Below, piece after piece: positions 57,100 through 64,000 of a stretch of 64,000 nt of DNA. This DNA is from Byssochlamys sp. IMV 00236 (taxonomy: Eukaryota; Ascomycota; Eurotiomycetes; Eurotiales; Thermoascaceae). The DNA lies in the NCBI GenBank assembly GCA_001931875.2, contig MSJH02000810.1, positions 817,535 through 881,534 on the forward strand, read 5' to 3'. How positions within the stretch are numbered: position 1 is the first letter of the stretch; the number at the start of each line of letters is the position of its first letter. The notes beneath the pieces were generated by a model that searched no databases, was not told where the DNA came from, and saw only the letters and a program-made list of their open reading frames with translations. Made by a program: the position numbers and the translations under genes.

Positions 57100-58060
57100 C
57101 GCTTGTATGTAGCATGTCGAAGAAGAAACTCGGCTCACGGCAACGTCCGGGAGAGTCGCGAGCGTGAAGCTCGCGAGGCAGCGGCTTCGGAGGGTCTTCT
57201 TGATCTTATCCCCGAAACTCAGCTTGATTTAAACGTCAAGGTCAGGGACGAGCATGGTCTACAAGGGAGATTCCATAAGTACTTCGACGACCTACTTAAA
57301 CTCCATTTTCATATCACAGTCGAAGGGAATCCTGTTCGCAGATTTCAAATGCGTGCAGTTTACTTTGACCGGCACTCCTGACGTGATCTTGATCCCTCAT
57401 GGCATGGGCCAGCCTACTCCTGCGTCCGGTCTGGCTGAAAGTAAGTAGGGCTTTCTATGGGTTGGGATACTGCTAACTCCATATTGTCCAGATCCGATCG
57501 TAATTGATGATGATACACCCACCCCCTCCCGAACCTCCTCCTGCGCCAGCTGCGGGTAATCTGATTCGCCACATCCGGAACATGATCGAGAAACTCGCCA
57601 TTTTGACACACGTGTTGGAAGGAATGGTTATGGAGCTTGCGACTCAACTTGAGTCATGATTTTGCGCTGCCACGTTTGGGAGCTGAGGATGACGATCACG
57701 TTTTGAAGGTCGTTGGGGAGTTAAAGGTTACCCATGGGGGTCATATTGAAAGGGCAAGCTTAGGTACCTCCTGAATAGAAAGTCCAGTCCGAATATACTT
57801 AATATAGGATACGGTGACAGAGGAACGTCTACGGTAGTCCCAATGCGTGGCGTATATAGGCAAGTCAACCATTTCTCGCTTGTCTTTGGATATTAGCTAA
57901 TTGTATTATATAGGCATGGTACATCACATCCGGAGATAAGAGGGCAGGATAAACACGATTGTTTATGGGTGCTGTTTACTGATGTAGACGAGTTTACTTT
58001 TCTGCGCATTGATTGCAAGGTAAATCACCTATATCTACTTCATGAACATCGCCGGCTGGA
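57100..58060 (+). pseudogene. Possible decayed gene of a fungal GELK-motif family
   Basis: Frame fragments in shifting frames on the plus strand resemble, in order, an unnamed fungal family I remember with PD-(D/E)XK-like features. The fragments are GTPDVILIPHGMG near 57370-57410, NPIVIDDDTPTPSRTSSCASCG after a possible intron ending at 57491, VVGELKVTHGG near 57709-57747, and DEFTFLRID near 57985-58015. Stops and frame shifts separate them. No intact gene model could be made. The match is weak and based on memory, so it is offered only as a hint that this gene-poor region holds decayed coding DNA. Confidence 0.3.
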
Positions 58061-61000
58061 GATATTCGTGTTAAGCAGCCGTCTTCCACAGATCAAAGTT
58101 GGTGACTTGAAGGAAAGGAGCGAAGCAGCTGGACAATGATTCGAGCAAAGACTGTGCTCCACGAGACATATCATTGGAAGACTACTGTCTCCGCTCCAAA
58201 ATGCGTTGACTGGACCTATAAACCCAGCGCGGTGGTCAAGTTAGGCCGAGTCTCGCCAGAAGAGAAATGAATTGTGCAGCAAGTCGACATAGATGATGCT
58301 CGGATGATTGTCTGCAAGAGATGGATCTCCTTAAGCAACCCCGAGACCCGGAAAACCTGTTGGGTATACCAGAAGCTCTTGGACGACTCTAAGGGACGGC
58401 ATTCCGAACTCGCCTGAGTCTGGGGAGAAGACGACAAATAAGGGACGAAGAGAGCAGCCCTTCTTTTCCAATGACGACAGAGGAAACGGACGCGAATTTT
58501 GAGAGAAGCTCAGTATCAGGCGATCACGAGCATCTTTTCCAAGGAGCAATGCCATCACTTCTGGATCGAGCGTAAGTCGAGGACCAGCGACTGCTTCATT
58601 CGGATAAAGTGCAAGCCTAGATTGACGAAGGAGAAGCACTCTCTATCCCTGAGATTGTCCTCCAATGGCCGCGGAGTTTACTTTTGTTGATACGAAAAGT
58701 ATCCAAGAAAACCAAGCGGATAGATCTCAACCTTACTGGAATCTTTGTACACCGGAAAACCAGCGGAGACTTTGTCTTGAATTCGAAATTCCCTCAGTTT
58801 AACCCAAGGGGGTTCTCCATTGTCGTGGTGATTAAACACCTCCTCTCTCAAGTCTGGTTTTGCTAATACCCTTTTCCATTTATACATTCTCTTCCATTTG
58901 GTATATTGGCTAAGCCATCCGTAACTTTAATGGGCAGTATACCGGTTCCCGCAAGGAACCAGATATGCTCCTACGTTAACTCCAAACAACTATCTACTTA
59001 CAATCCAGAGCGGCTGGTCTAAAGGCTTGCCTCGTCTTGATAGCAAAGTCCAAATGGTACTTTTTCTCCATTGGACCAAGATTTCAGGGACACCAATATA
59101 ACATGTTAACGGTATATTTGAAGTTTGGGAAAGAGACGCCGCCAACATTCCGTATCTCAAGCAAAGTGGAGTAAGTAATTGATCTCACAGATACACAAGA
59201 ATTAGACAACTGATCGAAGAAATAATAACAGTTTATCTTCCCAAGCCCTGCCACTACAGAAACGCAAATAATCTCTATAATTTAAGCTTAACTCTTCAGT
59301 CCGGCGCATATTCTTATGAAAAGAATGGTATTGCGTCGATAATCTGCGAACTTGGGCGAGGATACCAATCATAAACATGGGTTATGTACCGGCATGAATT
59401 ATCCAAGGAACCATCCAATACCATTTCCCCTTTCACTTTTTCACCTACTTTCGCCCTCGATCGTCTCTTCGGGTCTTGTCTTACTTTTTCTATGATATAT
59501 TGTTAATATGTTCACCCCTTGAACTCCCGGATTGTGACAAATCCAAACGAACCCAGTTAATCGCAAAGCACACACACAGAAAACGCCTCGAAAAAAGCTT
59601 CTAGCTTTTTCACAATTGATAATAATTAAGCATCCCACGTTTTCTAAACCGTTGTCGATCATCTATCAAAATCAGACATGAGTAAGCACAGTCTGTTGTT
59701 CAAACGCAATTTTTGACAAATTGTCTTCGAACATAACATTTACCCTGTGACCACATATGATTCTTCTTTGATACTCAGACACAAAACTCTTATTTGAGTA
59801 TTATTCTTCTTCGTTCAAATTCGTGGAAATATCGAGAAGGCCCTAAAGCACACTTCCTGCTCACAAAGTGCAGGGATTCTTTATCCCCATGGATCAGATG
59901 GAGATCAATGAGCTTATCAACAGAGCGAATCTCGTTAACAAAACTATACACGACCTTCCCCATAAGTTCTTAGAGTCGAGGTCAGAGGTCACAGAGAAGC
60001 AGTTTGCTATGTTTCGGGCTATTTGTCCAGAGACGGGGAAATGGCACTAAAGAGACCACGGATGGGAACCAGACCTTGACAACGTCAACGAATTTCTTGG
60101 TACTTACATCTTCGGTTTAAAATAAATACCAACTGCAGGTCGAAGTTGACATCTCGGAACAGAGTATGCAGTTCGATTGTTTGGTACAAAGCCAGAATAC
60201 AAATCAGTTAGCAACTGCTCCGAACAAGAATAGTATCTGGCGGAGCACGTATGGATGGGATCCGAACTCCTTGTCTCGAGATGAGATCTGGACGCATTTA
60301 GTCCGGATCACGGAACGTGCCAGTGCACTTTCTCCTCGGTCTTGTCTTCAGTCAAAGCAGCTCGGAGAGCGATGACCCACCTGGAAGACAAAAATACTGG
60401 AAGCTTCACTTCGGCAGAAGTGGGCAATCTGATGAGTCAATGGGTAAAAGCCGAGGGTCTAAGTTACTCTTCTATTCTCACGACTCAGTAGGCGTATTAT
60501 GAGAGGAACCCGGCAGTCATATGTACAAGGTGAGATCATGATAACTCACCGTCCTAATCTCATTCCTTGGTCTCAACTATGATTTTCTATACTGATATTT
60601 ACTTAGATAGAATTAGAGATAAGGGTGCCCATCATATCTGGTGAATGTAGCCCCGATCTTCGCGAAGCGGGCTCCGATGCCGCCGACGTTTCTGAACTGC
60701 TCCGCCAGTTGCGCGGACTCCTGTTGGAGTTCCGGCGTGTCGTTACGAGTCTTGAGGCTTTAGGGGTAATAGACATCAACTACGATTTCCGGCTGTTCAA
60801 GTATGGCGATCCCAACAGCAGACCTCGTCCGATCCATGCCAGCTCATAACATCGCAAAGACACTCACAGCCACCGATCACTCTTGGGCTTTTCGTCTACA
60901 TTGTCAAACTAGAGTTCTTTGCCATGATGGAGTCAAAAGAGCTGATTGGATGGCACCCTCTTAGGTGTAGGGCTTATATTAGCATCTCACGCTGCATTTT

Positions 61001-61627
61001 TCGGGGGGAGATAGAATCTCATAGTGTTGCCTTTTGATACCATGACATATTCAGCATGCCACTGCCACCAGAACAAGATTGTCTCGAGCTTCCTCTAATA
61101 TCTAGAGAATAATACACCAGCGTGTTCATAGGATCAGATTTCACCGTCTCCTTTACACGCTGAGTTTTAGAAGAAGAATGGAAACAAACTGCTAGCTCTT
61201 TAGTCTCTTTCTTTTCTCTGTGTCGCCTGTAATCTATCTGACCGGCTCAAACTACATTACTCATGAGCCGTCTTGGAATTATTGAAAGCATCAATCGTTA
61301 CTACAATTCCTATAAATAATTGAATACAGCAGCACGCTTGTACGTAACTCCATAATAAGAAATAAATAGTATAATAATAACTATAGAAAATCGCAATATC
61401 TCTACTCTAAGCCATGACGTATGCGGTTCCGTTAGCTTCGATTTGATCCGCCGAAACGGCCGAGCGGAGAGCCAAGAAGCGCGTTCTTACTCTTAGGTAG
61501 ACTACGGACTCAGAAGCTCCAGCTTCACTTAACTTAACTACATCTGATTGAGCTTGACATCTCTCTCTATCCACGGATTATACCAATTACTTTTATCTTA
61601 TCTTGAATCGACTCAATCGCAAGCACA
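58061..61627. other. Gene-poor stretch with unassigned fragments
   Basis: This 3.6-kb stretch has short plus-strand frames at 59868-60050 (MDQMEINELINRANLVNK...), 60166-60375 and 60625-60849 (SELLRQLRGLLLEFRRVV...). Their amino-acid composition looks coding-like, but no family is recognised and no consistent splice model joins them. They may be exons of an unknown gene or relics. I see no RNA gene. Confidence 0.4.
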
Positions 61628-62339
61628 ATGTTCCGTTTCGTAAGTATCATCCATCCCCCCGTTCATTCTTCACTGCTGAACAGACTCATACCATCATCCC
61701 ATTTGGCTATCATGCCACCACCCATCAATACATCAATCACTCACTCACTCACTCACCCAATCCATACCTAACAACCACCAACTAATTCCAACCTCCCAGG
61801 CCCGAACCTTCGACGTCGTCACCCTCTTCCACAAACCCAGCGTACCCGCCTCCCAGCGCACCCTCAACCTCCTCAAAGTCGCCCACGCAACAGCCACCGA
61901 AACCACAACAATCGACCAAGCATCCGACAACACGGCCCAAGCACTACGCGAACGAGGCGAATTCGAACTCGAAGTCACCGAAGAACCCCCTACTCCGGAC
62001 CAGCTGCGCAGTATCCTGGATTATGCGGCGCGCGCGGATCCCAAGCAGAGTATTAGTGATATCGTGCGGGGAGCGAAAGATGCAGCGGACGCGTTGAAGA
62101 AGGTCAAGGAGAATGGGGATAATTTTGTTAGGCCGGTGGTGAGTGCGGAATGTTTTTTATGCTTTGAGCTTTTTTTGCCCTTTTATTGAATTGGGTTATG
62201 GTGTGTGATTGGGGCCAGTTTTGCTAACGCGATGCAGACCGTCGACTGGAACAACGGCCAGGCTGTGGTGGGTGATAAAGAGTCCGTGATCCTCAAGATG
62301 CTGCAGCAATTGCCGGAGGGCGAGAACAAAAATCAGTAG
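61628..62339 (+). CDS. FMP46-type mitochondrial redox protein (DUF1687, thioredoxin-like)
   Basis: Three exons (61628-61639, 61800-62138, 62238-62339) join in frame to 150 residues; the first exon encodes only MFRF. The sequence continues ARTFDVVTLFHKPSVPASQRTLNLLK, with the thioredoxin-like beta-alpha start, then FELEVTEEPPTPDQLRSILDY, NFVRPVTVDWNNGQAVVGD and ESVILKMLQQLP. The V-T-L-F-H-K-P and D-W-N-N-G-x-A blocks are typical of the fungal FMP46/DUF1687 family. The usual Cys seems absent from the CxxC-equivalent position (KPSVPAS), so redox activity is unproven. Intron 1 contains a (TCAC)5 repeat. The protein probably localises to mitochondria, based on the yeast relative. Confidence 0.87.
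61737..61756. repeat. (TCAC)5 microsatellite in an intron
   Basis: Five uninterrupted TCAC units inside intron 1 of the FMP46-type gene. Confidence 0.9.
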
Positions 62340-62978
62340 ATTGTAGACTGCTTTCGTCTTTTTGTTCTCCCCCTCTCGCTCTGGCGAGTTTTGAAACGAT
62401 TGAACGGTTAATGCGGATTGCGCAGTGTCTTGCGCCGCATGTTAGCTATCTATTGAGGGGCCATCTCACCTCTGGAATGAAATCATATCTAAGCAACATA
62501 TAATGTTTCGGGCAAGTATAGCATAATTGATTGACTCTTGCTGTTGTGATTCATCTGGGCCAACAACAAACAAGACGATAATATAATTACTTTTAAAAGT
62601 TGCCTACGGAACGGTTACTTTTTCAGATTCCATTCATGTTCTATTATTATTCATACAGAACAATCAATACGCTCCGAAGGTTGTCAACTCCATCCTTTTT
62701 GAGACACAGTCACTAAAACAAATTCATCCGACTCCAGCAAGTAGACTTCCTGCGCAGAGTAAGACATGGCCAGAGGCACACTAAGACAATAGTAGAGAAG
62801 GGTAGGTCATTAAGAGGCATGTACGACACGAATCAGAATTTCAAAGATGCAAGGGCAGTAATAAAGAAACGATGCAGCCCGCCGAGATTCGAGCCAGCTC
62901 GTCTATCCGGGGAGAACAATAAAGAAATCGACCGCTAGAAAGGAACAAACGCTGTCCACTAAGCGCTCCCACCAAGGC
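62340..62978. other. Convergent intergenic region
   Basis: This 0.64-kb stretch lies between convergent genes and should contain both 3' UTRs. No other feature is seen. Confidence 0.5.
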
Positions 62979-64000
62979 TCAGATCATGGTCCCAAATGTT
63001 CCATCGGTCGCAATGGGTTTGCGCGGGCTGCTGCGCCCATCACTATCGACAGCGGGCTTGCGGTGTCTACGGTCGGTCAGCAAATCGCTCAAAGTTAAAT
63101 AGGGCCGGAAAGTCCTTACCGGAAAGTGAAACCAACAAACAGGCCCTTGCTCATCTTGTCCTCTCGGTCTGCCATGTCCTCCAGTGCCTTCTGTTTGTCG
63201 TGCACTTCCTTGTACTTGGCCATGTCTGCTTCGTTGCTGAAATCATCAAAGTACCCGGCATCGGTTTCCGAGTCGAGTTCAGGCACAAATGGCGCCCTCT
63301 GCTCCCGCAGTCGGGTAAAGTCCACCTCCGCAAAGTACTCGTGAGTATGAATCTCCCGGATGTTCTTGAAACGCTGTTCCTTGGCAGCCACCAGCCTAGT
63401 GATGAGATCCCAGGTCCGCCGGGAGAGGAAGTAGTTTGGATCTTCATACTGGGGCTTCCGCAGAACTTTCTGCCAGCGTTTGAGGTTCTGCCATGTCTCG
63501 TCGACAGTTGCTCCTGCGAACGGAGGGTAACCCGCGAGAGCCTCGAAGAGCATGCATCCCAAACTCCAGTAGTCGACCGTGAAATCGTACTCCTGGCCCT
63601 TCAAGACCTCAGGGGCCATGTAGTCCGGCGAACCAACGATTGACTTGGCATAGTTGACATCCCGCTCCCTCAGAGAGCGATATCCCTCCCGTCTCTCTGC
63701 CATAGTTCTCTGCTCCATTGGGCGGCCAAATGGCACCGGGGTGTTGCCAACCTCTTCTAATTTGACGCGCATCGACTCGATCTTGCCTGGGTTGAGCATT
63801 CCAGCAGCCAGGCCAAAGTCCGTCAGCTTCACGTGTCCTGTCGAGTCGATCAAGAAGTTCTCTGGTTTCAGGTCACGATGGATATAACCCAGTTGATGGA
63901 GCGCATCGACACACATGAACATCTCGGAAATGTAGAATCGCGCGTGACGGTTGTGCAGGACACCGGTATTGTTCAGCAGCGTACGGAAGTCACCACCAGG
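62979..64000 (-). CDS. NDR-family kinase of the septation initiation network (SidB/Dbf2/Sid2-type), 3' part
   Basis: Exons 63120-64000 (open at the right edge) and 62979-63066 give the C-terminal half of an AGC kinase. Visible motifs are RFYISEMFMCVDALHQLGYIHRDLKPENFLID (catalytic HRD loop), KLTDFGLAAG (DFG), the long NDR-type insert before the activation segment, SIVGSPDYMAPEVLKGQEYDFTVDYWSLGCMLFEALAGYPPF and WDLITRLVAAKEQRF. The C-terminal tail has DSETDAGYFDDFS and FVGFTFRHRKP, with the hydrophobic-motif Phe-Thr-Phe-Arg. These features match Dbf2/Sid2/SidB kinases of the septation network rather than Cbk1/Cot1. In A. nidulans SidB controls septum formation. The N-terminal part with the Mob1-binding domain lies outside the window. 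Confidence 0.88.

Noticed and set aside
1..64000. CRISPR arrays, bacterial insertion sequences or operon signals
   Set aside because: Intron-bearing eukaryotic genes throughout; no spaced palindromic repeats or transposase motifs were seen.

Overview
This window looks like nuclear DNA of a filamentous ascomycete, most likely Eurotiales (Aspergillus/Penicillium-like). The genes carry short introns (about 50-100 bp) with GTAAGT/GTATGT-type donors. Recognisable core genes include SMC5, TRM44, ribosomal protein L32, a septation-network kinase and an FMP46-type protein. Splice sites were placed by eye; gene identities rest on remembered family motifs, not on database searches.

Layout. (1) 0-7 kb: the start of a highly reducing PKS or PKS-NRPS running off the left edge, a separate trans-acting enoyl reductase behind it, and a multi-intron MFS sugar transporter. 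(2) 7-11 kb: gene-poor DNA. (3) 11-22.6 kb: a candidate biosynthetic cluster with a bicovalent-FAD oxidase, an SDR, a membrane-anchored methyltransferase, a secreted 235-residue precursor with seven copies of the invariant core GDDLAWCTPYCIP, a DUF3445/HRQ haem-type oxygenase and an FMN 2-hydroxy-acid oxidase. I recognise no UstYa-type (DUF3328) enzyme, so this may be an undescribed class of fungal ribosomal peptide and is the most interesting part of the window. (4) 22.8-34.5 kb: a conserved block of TRM44, a small mitochondrial-like protein, a DAG-lipase-type protein and SMC5. (5) 35-47.6 kb: a flavin monooxygenase, a broken rhodopsin-domain membrane protein gene, RPL32, a TPR protein, an APH-like kinase, a conserved hypothetical and an SRPK-like kinase relic. 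(6) 47.8-53.8 kb: an apparent copper-uptake cluster of a metalloreductase with a Met-rich N-terminus, a divergent Ctr copper transporter and a GPI-anchored BIM1/X325-type copper protein, with shared TCTGCTCA/TGTGCTCA motifs upstream of them. (7) 54-64 kb: acyl-protein thioesterase, a 6-kb stretch with only decayed or unrecognised fragments, the FMP46-type gene and the 3' part of the SidB/Dbf2-type kinase.

How the genes may work together. In region 3 the precursor would enter the secretory pathway, be cut at basic residues into seven near-identical two-cysteine peptides, and be modified by the neighbouring methyltransferase and redox enzymes. In region 6 the reductase would reduce Cu(II), the BIM1-like protein would hold copper at the cell surface and Ctr would import Cu(I). 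These models are inferences from gene content.
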